The position numbers and the translations under genes were made by a program. DNA of 64,000 nt from Pseudonocardia autotrophica. GTDB taxonomy: Bacteria > Actinomycetota > Actinomycetes > Mycobacteriales > Pseudonocardiaceae. This document shows positions 1 through 7,572 of the stretch, piece by piece. The stretch lies in NCBI RefSeq assembly GCF_000717175.1, contig NZ_JNYD01000030.1, positions 1 through 64,000 on the forward strand, written 5' to 3'. Below the pieces are notes generated by a model. That model made no database searches. It saw only the letters and a program-made list of their open reading frames with translations, and was not told the DNA's origin. Each line of letters begins with the position of its first letter. The first letter of the stretch is position 1.

Positions 1-91
1 TCGGGTTCACGTGCACCAAGCGCGAACGAGCACAGCCGACCCCGCCCAGATTCTCATCCTTCAAGGCGGCCCGGGGTAGGGCCATGACATC

Positions 92-1390
92 TCAGACGGG
101 AAGCCGGTCCTTGCCGGTCTCCCGCAGCGTGAACACGGTGACCAGGCCGACCAGCGCCACCCCCAGCACCCAGAAGGCGGGGGACATCGCGTTGCCCGTG
201 CTCTCCACCAGCTGCGCCGCGACGTAGGGCGCGGTGCCGCCGGCGAGGATGGTGCCGATGTTGAAGCCCAGCGCCACGCCCGTGTACCGGATCCGGCGCG
301 GGAACAGCTCGGTGAACTGCGGGAACGCCGGCACCTGCGCGAGGCCGTTGACCGCCATGTAGACGACGTAGACCAGGGTGACGACCACGATGCTGGACGT
401 GGCGCCGAGCAGCGCGAACGCGGGCCAGGCCAGGATCAGGTAGAGCACGTAGGCCGAGATCAGGACCGGACGGCGGCCGAAGCGGTCCGTGAGCATCCCG
501 GCGAGCGGGTAGGTGGCGCAGGCCAGCGCGATGCCGATCGCGGACGCCCAGTACACCGACTGCTTGTCGAAGCCTTCGGTCTGGATGAGGTAGGTGGAGA
601 AGTAGGTCAGGCCGACGTACCCGGTGCCGTTCATGGCGATCGCGATGCCGATGACCCGCAGCACGGAGCCCGGCTTCTCCTTGATGACGGTCAGCAGCGG
701 GCTGCGCTCGACCTCGTGCTTCTCGGCCATCGCCTCGAACTCGGCGGTGTCCTCCAGCCGGACCCGCACCCAGAGGCAGATCGCAGCCAGCGGCAGCGCG
801 ATCAGGAACGGCACCCGCCAGCCCCAGGAGGCCATCTGCTCGGGCGTGGTCAGCGCCGTCACCAGGCCGACGACGGCCGCGGCGACCGAGAAGCCGAGGG
901 TGGAGCCGACCGGGGTCAGCGAGCCGAACAGCCCGCGCCGGCCGGGCGGGGCGGACTCGGCGACGTAGGTGGCCGCGCCGCCGATCTCGCCACCGGCGGA
1001 GAAGCCCTGGGCGAGCCGGACCAGCACCAGCAGGATCGGCGCGAGCACGCCGGCGGTGGCGTAGCTGGGCAGGATGCCGAGGATCCCGGAGAACAGTCCC
1101 ATCGTCACGACGGTGACGACGAGCGCGTGCCGGCGGCCGCGGCGGTCACCGAGCCGGCCGAAGAACCAGCCGCCGAGCGGGCGCATCACGTACGCCGACC
1201 CGAACACGGCCAGGGTGAGCAGCACGGACACCGCGGGCTGGTCACTGGGGAAGAACAGCGGGCCGAGGGTCACGGCGAGGAAGGCGTAGACGCTGAAGTC
1301 GTAGTACTCGATCAGCGTGCCCACACCGCCGGCGAGGGCGGCTCTGCGGGCGGAGAGGGTGGAGGTCGGCGACGCGGCCGTGGTGGTCAT
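92..1390 (-). CDS. MFS transporter, MHS (metabolite:H+ symporter) family
   Basis: Secondary transporter of the major facilitator superfamily, in the metabolite:H+ symporter branch that includes ShiA, ProP and dicarboxylate carriers; it should import an organic acid with protons through the cytoplasmic membrane. The 432-aa protein has the loop 2-3 signature GRLGDRRGRRHAL at residues 78-90 and about twelve hydrophobic segments, the usual length for the family. ATG start with only a weak Shine-Dalgarno. It begins 40 nt after the dehydratase small-subunit gene on the same strand, so it is probably the last gene of that operon and probably carries the dicarboxylate those enzymes degrade. The substrate is inference from context. 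Confidence 0.9.
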   Translation of the reverse strand: MTTTAASPTSTLSARRAALAGGVGTLIEYYDFSVYAFLAVTLGPLFFPSDQPAVSVLLTLAVFGSAYVMRPLGGWFFGRLGDRRGRRHALVVTVVTMGLFSGILGILPSYATAGVLAPILLVLVRLAQGFSAGGEIGGAATYVAESAPPGRRGLFGSLTPVGSTLGFSVAAAVVGLVTALTTPEQMASWGWRVPFLIALPLAAICLWVRVRLEDTAEFEAMAEKHEVERSPLLTVIKEKPGSVLRVIGIAIAMNGTGYVGLTYFSTYLIQTEGFDKQSVYWASAIGIALACATYPLAGMLTDRFGRRPVLISAYVLYLILAWPAFALLGATSSIVVVTLVYVVYMAVNGLAQVPAFPQFTELFPRRIRYTGVALGFNIGTILAGGTAPYVAAQLVESTGNAMSPAFWVLGVALVGLVTVFTLRETGKDRLPV

Positions 1391-1430
1391 GGCGGTTCCG
1401 TTCGTCCTTGAGCGGGCTGAGCGGGGAGGG

Positions 1431-1961
1431 TCAGACGCGGGAGTGTTCGGCGAGCAGCAGCTTGAGCGAGCCGCCCGCCTCGATCACCCGGACCACGCGG
1501 TCGCTGGGTGGGGTGCCGTGCAGCCGGGCGCCGTCCGCGAGTGTGACGGCGGCCTTGCGCCAGTCGACGGACACGTCGTCGCCGGTGGTCACGGCGTCGG
1601 TGATGCCGGGGACGGTCAGCAGGGGCATGCCGTTGTAGGTCTCGCCGCGCCAGAAGCCGGGCGAGAAGGACTCGGCCAGCACCGCGGCGATCCCGAGGTC
1701 GCGCAGCGCCACCATCGGCGGGTAGTGCGGGTGGCCGTAGCCGAAGTTCCGGCCGCCGACGATCACGTCCCCCGGCCGCACGCGGTCGGCGAAGGTCGGG
1801 TCGTAGGCCTGCATCACCTTGCTGCGCAGGAACTCCGCGTCGTAGGACTTGATGTTCTCGACGCCGATCACCAGGTCGATGTCGAAGTCGTCGCCGAAGA
1901 CCCAGGCGACGCGGCCCTCGATCAGGTCGGGCGGCGGCGGGTAGTCACGGGCGGCGCTCAT
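1431..1961 (-). CDS. LeuD-like hydro-lyase small subunit (2,3-dimethylmalate/isopropylmalate dehydratase type)
   Basis: Swivel-domain small subunit (176 aa) of a two-subunit aconitase-superfamily hydro-lyase; it pairs with the product of the gene just upstream. The family loop appears as GGRNFGYGH at residues 69-77, followed by AESFSPGFWRGETYNGMPLL, matching the LeuD fold. In classical LeuD this loop reads GCGSSRE; here the SSRE residues that contact the substrate are replaced by GHPHY, so the substrate is probably not isopropylmalate. ATG start overlaps the large-subunit stop by 4 nt (ATGA), implying translational coupling. The dimethylmalate assignment is inferred from the adjacent lyase; confidence in the fold is much higher than in the substrate. 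Confidence 0.85.
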   Translation of the reverse strand: MSAARDYPPPPDLIEGRVAWVFGDDFDIDLVIGVENIKSYDAEFLRSKVMQAYDPTFADRVRPGDVIVGGRNFGYGHPHYPPMVALRDLGIAAVLAESFSPGFWRGETYNGMPLLTVPGITDAVTTGDDVSVDWRKAAVTLADGARLHGTPPSDRVVRVIEAGGSLKLLLAEHSRV

Positions 1962-3226
1962 GAGCGGGACACCTCCTCGGCGGCCGTGATCGTGCCCGCC
2001 ACCGCGCTCGCCGCGACGGTGTAGGCCGATCCCATGTAGATGTTCGCCGCCGTGCTGCCCATCCGGCCGGAGATGTTGAGCACGCCGGTGGAGATGCAGT
2101 TCTCGTCCGGCTGCAGCGGCTTCTGGTAGCCGAAGCAGAAGTCGCAGCTGGACCGCGCGATCTGCGCACCGGCCTTGCGCAGCACGTCGAGCAGGCCCTC
2201 GTCCTCCGCCTGCCTGTGCACGGCGTCCGAGGTGGGGACCACGTTGAGCTCGACGCCGGAGGCGACCGTGCGGCCGTCGAGCACCAGCGCCGCGGCGCGG
2301 ATGTCCTCGATCCGGCCGGAGGCGCAGGACCCGATGAAGGCCTTGGTCACGGGGGTGCCGGTGAGCTCGGCGGCGCTGCGGGTGTGGGCGCTGCGCGCGG
2401 ACCCCGGGAGCACGACCTGCGGTGTGATCGTCGAGAGGTCGTAGTGGTGGACGGCGGTGTACTCGGCGTCCGCGTCCGGCAGCAGGGGCGTGAACTCCTT
2501 GCGCGCCACCCGGTTCGCGTAGGCGAGTGCCTTCTCGTCCGGCTCGAACACCGCGGAGACGGCGCCGGTGAACATCGCCATGCCGCACAGGCCCTGACGG
2601 CGGTCGATCGACATCGCCCGAGCGCCCGGCCCGGCGTACTCCATGACCTGGTGCGCGCAGCCGTCGGCGCCGTGGTCGGCGATGATGCGGTGCACCAGGT
2701 CCCGGCTGTCCACGCCGGGCGCGAACTCGCCGTCCAGCTCGAAGCGGGTGGTCGCGGGGACGTCGAGGAAGATCTGCCCGGAGACCCAGGCCTCGAGGAG
2801 GTCCCGGCGCACGCCCCAGCCCAACGCGCCGAACGCGCCGGCGCCGGAGATGTGGCCGTCGAAGTGGATGAGGAAGGTGCCCGGCAGCGCGTAGCCCAGC
2901 TCGGCCATGACCTGGTGGCCGATGCCGCGGGCCTCGTGGAGCTCGATGCCGTAGAAGTCGCACCAGTCGCGGGTGACCTGGTGGACCTCCTGCTCCTTCT
3001 CGTTGCCCTTGGTGAGCATGTGGTCGATGAAGATCACGTAGCGCTCGGGGTCGCTCAGGGTGCGGATGCCGAAGTCGTCGTGCATCTGCCGGAACATGAC
3101 GTCCGTGTAGCCCGGGAAGTCGTACGCGATCATGTAGTCCGGGCGGGCGGGGAGGTTGTCGCCGGCCTGCACGGCGTCCGTGCCGGCGGCCCGGGCGAGG
3201 ATCTTCTCGGTGATCGTGGAGCCCAT
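1958..3226 (-). CDS. aconitase-family hydro-lyase large subunit (LeuC/DmdA-like)
   Basis: Large [4Fe-4S] subunit (422 aa) of a stereospecific hydro-lyase of the isopropylmalate dehydratase/homoaconitase/2,3-dimethylmalate dehydratase group. Cluster ligands are visible as C301 in GSCASGRIEDI and the C361/C364 pair in SSCDFCFGYQK. IDHM (67-70) and HFDGHISGAGAFGA (121-134) replace the usual VDHN and GDSHT blocks, so this is a divergent subfamily. It starts 2 nt after the lyase stop and overlaps the small-subunit gene by 4 nt. With the adjacent isocitrate-lyase-family enzyme, the arrangement resembles the dimethylmaleate to 2,3-dimethylmalate to pyruvate plus propionate steps known from anaerobic nicotinate degradation; a citramalate-like pathway would also fit. 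Confidence 0.87.
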   Translation of the reverse strand: MGSTITEKILARAAGTDAVQAGDNLPARPDYMIAYDFPGYTDVMFRQMHDDFGIRTLSDPERYVIFIDHMLTKGNEKEQEVHQVTRDWCDFYGIELHEARGIGHQVMAELGYALPGTFLIHFDGHISGAGAFGALGWGVRRDLLEAWVSGQIFLDVPATTRFELDGEFAPGVDSRDLVHRIIADHGADGCAHQVMEYAGPGARAMSIDRRQGLCGMAMFTGAVSAVFEPDEKALAYANRVARKEFTPLLPDADAEYTAVHHYDLSTITPQVVLPGSARSAHTRSAAELTGTPVTKAFIGSCASGRIEDIRAAALVLDGRTVASGVELNVVPTSDAVHRQAEDEGLLDVLRKAGAQIARSSCDFCFGYQKPLQPDENCISTGVLNISGRMGSTAANIYMGSAYTVAASAVAGTITAAEEVSRS

Positions 3227-3228
3227 CG

Positions 3229-4080
3229 TCAGCCTCCCGCCGGGAGATAGGCGTGCTGCTGCCGCTCGATCTCGTCCATGCCGATCAGCCCGACGAAGTC
3301 GTGGTGCGGTAACCCGTCCTCGCTGACCGCCGCGGGCGGCTCGCCCGCGGCGAGGCGGGTCAGGCAGCGCTGCGCGGCGCCCGTCACGGCCATGAGGATC
3401 TGGGTCGGCAGCAGCGCGAGCCGGACGCCGATCTGCTCCATGACCTCGGTGGTGAACTCGCGCTCGGTCCACGCCGACGCCGTCAGGGTGGCCATGAGCG
3501 GCACCCCGACGAGCTCGTGGCACTTCGCCCACTCCTCCACCGTGGAGAAGGTCTTGGTCACCGGCATGATCATGTCGGCACCGGCCGCGACGTAGGCCTC
3601 GGCGCGGCGCAGCGCCTCGTCGCCCTTGGCGTCCGTCCGCGCGATGACGATCATGTCGCCCGCGTTCTCCTTGACCGCCCGCACCTTCCCGACGGCCTCG
3701 GGCAGCTCGGTGAGCTCCACCTCGGCGCCCGGGATGAGCGGGCAGCGCTTCGGGGAGCGCTGGTCCTCCATGAAGACCGCCGCGACCCCGGCGTCGGCGA
3801 ACCGCCGCGCGGTGCGGGCGGCGTTGACGGCGTTGCCGTAGCCGGTGTCGATGTCCGCGATCACCGGCAGGGTGCTCGACTCCCGAATCACGCGGACGGC
3901 CTGCAGGTTCTCGGACATCGTGTACAGCTCGGCGTCCGGGTACCCGAGCGCGGCGGAGATCGCGAAGCCCGACGCGCACAGGGCGTCGAAGCCGGCCTGC
4001 TCGGCCAGCCGCGCGGTCAGTCCGTCCCAGACCCCGGGGGCGTAGACGAGCCCCTGGGTCATCTTCTCGCGCAGTTCCAC
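3229..4080 (-). CDS. isocitrate lyase/PEP mutase superfamily C-C lyase (2,3-dimethylmalate lyase-like)
   Basis: TIM-barrel enzyme (283 aa) that should cleave a 2-hydroxy-dicarboxylate to a 2-oxoacid plus a carboxylate using Mg2+. Metal-site block ADIDTGYGN is at residues 75-83 and FMEDQ at 103-107. The active-site flap, K-[KR]-C-G-H in lyases, reads KRCPL here (residues 111-115): the catalytic Cys113 is kept but Gly-His is replaced by Pro-Leu. GTG start, six nt after an AGAGG Shine-Dalgarno; an ATG at codon 7 is the alternative. First gene of the operon, whose promoter region carries an IclR-type dyad. Methylisocitrate lyase or oxaloacetate hydrolase activity cannot be excluded. Confidence 0.85.
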   Translation of the reverse strand: MELREKMTQGLVYAPGVWDGLTARLAEQAGFDALCASGFAISAALGYPDAELYTMSENLQAVRVIRESSTLPVIADIDTGYGNAVNAARTARRFADAGVAAVFMEDQRSPKRCPLIPGAEVELTELPEAVGKVRAVKENAGDMIVIARTDAKGDEALRRAEAYVAAGADMIMPVTKTFSTVEEWAKCHELVGVPLMATLTASAWTEREFTTEVMEQIGVRLALLPTQILMAVTGAAQRCLTRLAAGEPPAAVSEDGLPHHDFVGLIGMDEIERQQHAYLPAGG

Positions 4081-4095
4081 TGTCCACCTCTCTGT

Positions 4096-4112
4096 GTATC
4101 GTTATGCGATAC
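4096..4112. promoter_or_regulatory. perfect dyad GTATCG-N5-CGATAC, probable IclR operator
   Basis: Perfect 6-bp inverted repeat with a 5-bp spacer, 16 bp upstream of the lyase start and in the divergent interval facing the IclR gene. Size and placement fit an operator for a dimer. It overlaps an in-frame ATG (4104) that would otherwise extend the regulator, which argues that translation starts later, at 4224. Confidence 0.6.
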
Positions 4113-4223
4113 GCGTTCCGAAAATATGGGCGAGGGAGGTGGGCGGTGTCAAGACGCCTGCATCACGCGTCGGCGAAGCCCGCGCGGCAGACCGTCGGCA
4201 CGGCGATCACTAACCTGGCGACC

Positions 4224-5000
4224 GTGACGGAGGAGGCAGGCGGTCGGGAGACCGTCGGGTCGGTGCTGCGGGCCTGTGCGTTGCTGGGTCACTTCGGCGC
4301 GGACCGCCCGGTGATCACGCTCGCCGAGCTGACCGCCCTGTCCGGGCTGAACAAGCCGACCGTGCACCGGCTGATGACCACGTTCGTCGAGGCGGGCTGG
4401 GTGTCCCGGGACGCGGCCGGCGCCTACCGGATCCGCATGCCGCTCTTCGCGATCGGCGCCGCGGCGCTCGCCGAGTTCGACCTGCGCGCCGAGGCGCGGC
4501 CCGCCCTGGAGGCGCTCGCCGCGGAGTTCGGGGACACCGCGTTCCTGATGGTCCCGGCGGAGGCGGGCGCGGTGTGCATCGACCGCGTCGAGGGCGGGAA
4601 GCCGCTGGTCCTGGCGGCGGTCGGGATCGGGACCGTGCTGCCGTACCACGCGGCCGCGGCCCCGGTGGCCATGGTCGCGTTCGATCCCACGATCCGGGCG
4701 CGGGTGCTGGCGGAACCCCTGCCCGCCTTCACGTCCGAGACGCACGTCGACCCCGCGGAGTTCGCCGCGCACCTCGAGCACGTCCGGGCCGAGGGCGTCT
4801 CCCGGAGCCGGGACGACTACCTCACCGGCGTCTCCGCCGTCGCCGCCCCGATCCTGGGCCACCACGGTTCCCTCGTCGCCACCCTGAGCCTCGGCGGCCG
4901 CAGCGAGGACTTCGCCGGTGCGGCGGGCGAGTCCCGCGCCGCGGCCGTCCGCGCCGTCGCCGCCCGCCTCAGCGCGACGGTCGCCGCCGCGCGCCTCTAG
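4224..5000 (+). CDS. IclR family transcriptional regulator
   Basis: Regulator of 258 aa with an N-terminal winged helix-turn-helix (about residues 32-54, ITLAELTALSGLNKPTVHRL) and a C-terminal effector-binding GAF-like domain, the standard IclR layout and length. GTG at 4224 is chosen because the longer ATG start at 4104 lies inside the palindromic operator and adds 40 basic residues absent from IclR proteins. Transcribed away from the lyase-dehydratase-transporter operon, so it probably controls that operon and itself through the dyad at 4096. It ends 3 nt from the convergent next gene. Effector unknown. Confidence 0.88.
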   Translation: MTEEAGGRETVGSVLRACALLGHFGADRPVITLAELTALSGLNKPTVHRLMTTFVEAGWVSRDAAGAYRIRMPLFAIGAAALAEFDLRAEARPALEALAAEFGDTAFLMVPAEAGAVCIDRVEGGKPLVLAAVGIGTVLPYHAAAAPVAMVAFDPTIRARVLAEPLPAFTSETHVDPAEFAAHLEHVRAEGVSRSRDDYLTGVSAVAAPILGHHGSLVATLSLGGRSEDFAGAAGESRAAAVRAVAARLSATVAAARL

Positions 5001-5003
5001 TGA

Positions 5004-5606
5004 TCAGCTCTCCCGGGTGACGAGGGTGGTGATGCGGACCAGGGAGGGGGCGGTGGGGGTGGAGCCGAAGCCGAAACGGACGGGCGGCCGGACCGGCGTG
5101 AGGGGACCCCGGTCCTCCCCCTCCCAGCGGACGACGGCGGCGGTGAGGCGGTGGAGGTCGAGCGCGCCGTAGTACTCGGTGCGACCCCCGCCCGCGCTGC
5201 CGACGGTCCGGACGCCGGGCAGGACGCGGCGGGCGACGGCGTCGATCGTGCCGATCCAGCGGGGTGCGGTCGCGAGCGGCCGCGGCACCGCGCGGAGCAG
5301 CAGGCCGAGCGGCGTCCGCCCGCCCACGCGGAACGCACACTCCAGCGGCCCCGCGCGGACCTGCCGGCGGTCCCCGCGGATCTCGTGGTCGACGGGACCG
5401 ATCCGCACCTCGTCGAACGTGTACGTCGCGGACACGAACCCGGCGACGCGGTCGTCGGGCGCGAGCAGGAGCCGGTGCCCGTCCGGCCGCTCGACCATGA
5501 CGTCGGTGAAGGGGCCCAGCGGGGAGCGCGGCCAGTGCCCCACCACGACGCGCAGCCCGGAGCCCGTGCCCAGGCCGGCGATCCAGCCGTCGAAACGATC
5601 GATCAC
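5004..5606 (-). CDS. conserved hypothetical protein
   Basis: A 200-aa protein that I do not recognise. It has no signal peptide or clear membrane segment. The sequence is rich in beta-prone stretches and contains ATYTFDEVRIGPVDHEI in the middle and FGFGSTPTAPSLVRITTLV near the end; an arginine-rich central part resembles actinobacterial proteins of unknown function. GTG start at 5606. It is divergent from a glyoxalase-like gene 41 nt away and convergent with the IclR gene. Coding status rests on length, frame-specific GC bias and the tight spacing. Confidence 0.65.
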   Translation of the reverse strand: MIDRFDGWIAGLGTGSGLRVVVGHWPRSPLGPFTDVMVERPDGHRLLLAPDDRVAGFVSATYTFDEVRIGPVDHEIRGDRRQVRAGPLECAFRVGGRTPLGLLLRAVPRPLATAPRWIGTIDAVARRVLPGVRTVGSAGGGRTEYYGALDLHRLTAAVVRWEGEDRGPLTPVRPPVRFGFGSTPTAPSLVRITTLVTRES

Positions 5607-5647
5607 CCCACCTGCGTACCCGCGGCCCGGCGCGGGATGCTGGACGG

Positions 5648-6190
5648 GTGCTGGAGCTCGACCACCTCATCGCCTTCCTCCCCGGTCCCCCGGAGCCGCC
5701 GGACGGGCTGCTGCTCGACGACGGCACCCGGCACGTCGGGCAGGGCACCCGCAACCGGCGGATCGTCTTCGCGCGGCACTACGTCGAGCTGCTCTGGATC
5801 GACGAGCCGGAGGTCGAGCGGGCGTCGGGGCTGGGGTTCGCGGCGCGCTGCGCCCGGACCGCGTACCCGTTCGGGATCGTGTTGCGCGGCACGCTGCCGG
5901 AGGGGCGTTTCCGCCGCTACACCGTGCCGAACGGGCCGACGCTCGCGGTGCACGAGGGCGACCCGGACATGCCGTTCCTCGCGGTCGCCGAGCTGTCCGA
6001 CGCCCAGCTCACCGGCCTCGCCCACCGGCCCGGTCCCCCGCACCCCGGCGGCGCCACCGGCATCGTCGCGACCCGGCTGACCGGGGCGGTCCCGCCGGGA
6101 CCCACGCTCCCGGGTCTCTCGATCACCCCGGACGGCGCGCCCTCGCTGCGGTTGCTCCTCGACTCGGGCCCGCCGCTCGTCCTGTCCTGA
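5648..6190 (+). CDS. glyoxalase-like (VOC superfamily) domain protein
   Basis: Single-domain protein of 180 aa resembling the glyoxalase-like domain family: it opens with LELDHLIAFLP and has RHVGQGTRNRRIVF at about residues 29-42 followed by HYVELLWI, the conserved core of that family. Such proteins use a paired beta-alpha-beta-beta-beta fold that binds a metal or small hydrophobic ligand; the reaction here is unknown. GTG start at 5648. Monocistronic, divergent from the hypothetical gene and convergent with the acyl-CoA dehydrogenase 15 nt away. Confidence 0.7.
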   Translation: MLELDHLIAFLPGPPEPPDGLLLDDGTRHVGQGTRNRRIVFARHYVELLWIDEPEVERASGLGFAARCARTAYPFGIVLRGTLPEGRFRRYTVPNGPTLAVHEGDPDMPFLAVAELSDAQLTGLAHRPGPPHPGGATGIVATRLTGAVPPGPTLPGLSITPDGAPSLRLLLDSGPPLVLS

Positions 6191-6205
6191 GCGGGACACC
6201 GCTCG

Positions 6206-7384
6206 TCAGTAGCTCCGCGGCAGCCCCAGGACCTGGGTGCCGACGTGGGCGAGGACCAGCTCCTCGGCCACGGGGATGTTGCGGGCGATGCGGGAGTCCC
6301 GGAACAACCGCTCCACCGGGTACTCCTTCGAGTACGCCATGCCGCCGAAGGTCTGGAAGGCCTGGTTGGCCGCCTCCCACCCCACCTGCGCCCCGGTGAG
6401 CTTGGCGATGTTCGTCTCGGCGTGGCAGGGCAGGCCCCGGTCGAAGAGCCACGCGGCCTTGTAGGTCATCAGCCTGCCCAGCTCGGTCTTCGCCTTGATC
6501 TGCGCGAGCGGGAACTGGATGCCCTGGTTGGCGCCGATCGGGCGGCCGAACACCTCGCGTTCCTTCGCGTACCGCACGGCGACGTCGAGCGCGGCGTCGG
6601 CGGTGCCCACTCCCCCGGCCGCGGCGAGGATGCGCTCGGGGTTGAGGACGTCCCACAGCACCGAGAAGCCGCCGTCGACCTCGCCGAGGACGTTCCCGGC
6701 GGGCACCCGCAGGTCGTCGAAGAAGACCTGGCTGGAGGTGACGACGTTGCTACCCAGCTTGGGGATCGGGGTGTACTGCAGCGTCCCGGCGGCGACCGCC
6801 TCCTTGACGTCGACCAGGAACAGGGTGAACCCGCCGGTGCGGGGTTTCGCCTCCTCGGCGGGGATCGTGCGCGTGATCGCGATCATCCAGTCGGCGTTCT
6901 CCAGCCCGGAGATCCAGATCTTCTGGCCGTTGATCACGAAGTCGCCGCCGTCCCGGACGGCGCGGGTGCGGATGCGGAGGGCGTCGCTGCCGGCGTCGGG
7001 CTCGGTGAGGGCCATGCAGAACTGGGTGTCGCCGGACGCGAGGCCGGGCAGCAGCCGCTTCTTCTGCTCCTCGGTGCCGTGCCGGGCGAGCGTGGTCGCG
7101 CCGAAGCCGGGGGTGAGGACGTAGAGGAAGATCCCGCCGGTGCCGCCCGAGGCGGCCAGGGTCTCGCAGGCCACGGCCAGCTCGAGCATCCCCTGCCCGC
7201 CGCCGCCGTACTCCTCCGGCACGGTCAGCCCGATCCAGCCGCCGTCGGCCAGGTCCCTCCAGACCTCCCACGGGAAGCGGTGCTCCTCCTCCAGCCTCGA
7301 CCAGTAGGCGTGGTCGTAGCGGGCGCCGATCGCGCGCACGCCCTCCTGCACGGCGAGGGCGGTCTCGGGGAGTGTGAAGTCCAC
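6206..7384 (-). CDS. acyl-CoA dehydrogenase family protein
   Basis: FAD-dependent dehydrogenase (392 aa, normal family length) that forms an alpha,beta double bond in an acyl-CoA thioester. The N-terminal helical domain is followed by the flavin/substrate signature MALTEPDAGSDA (about 135-146), a beta-domain with NGQKIWISG, and the C-terminal helical domain ending GGMAYSKEYPVERLFRDSR. GTG start at 7384. It stands alone; a 188-bp divergent interval separates it from glgX. The acyl chain specificity cannot be read from sequence; the branched or short-chain group is plausible. Confidence 0.9.
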   Translation of the reverse strand: MDFTLPETALAVQEGVRAIGARYDHAYWSRLEEEHRFPWEVWRDLADGGWIGLTVPEEYGGGGQGMLELAVACETLAASGGTGGIFLYVLTPGFGATTLARHGTEEQKKRLLPGLASGDTQFCMALTEPDAGSDALRIRTRAVRDGGDFVINGQKIWISGLENADWMIAITRTIPAEEAKPRTGGFTLFLVDVKEAVAAGTLQYTPIPKLGSNVVTSSQVFFDDLRVPAGNVLGEVDGGFSVLWDVLNPERILAAAGGVGTADAALDVAVRYAKEREVFGRPIGANQGIQFPLAQIKAKTELGRLMTYKAAWLFDRGLPCHAETNIAKLTGAQVGWEAANQAFQTFGGMAYSKEYPVERLFRDSRIARNIPVAEELVLAHVGTQVLGLPRSY

Positions 7385-7572
7385 GGCGGTCCTTCCGGTC
7401 GGCGACGGTGCGCGGTGATTCCATCATCGCCGCGCGGGCGACCCGATCCCCCACCCGTCACCCCGCACCACACCCGCCCGGCCCAACGTCGGCGCCGCCG
7501 GATCGCCCGGAGTGGCCGACGTCGCCCGGGCGGGTTAGAACTGTCTCCCGCTCGTCATGCTTCGGAGGACAC

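Noticed and set aside
1-91. Possible gene fragment at the left edge
   Set aside because: Only 91 bases precede the first gene's stop codon; no family-like sequence is visible on either strand.
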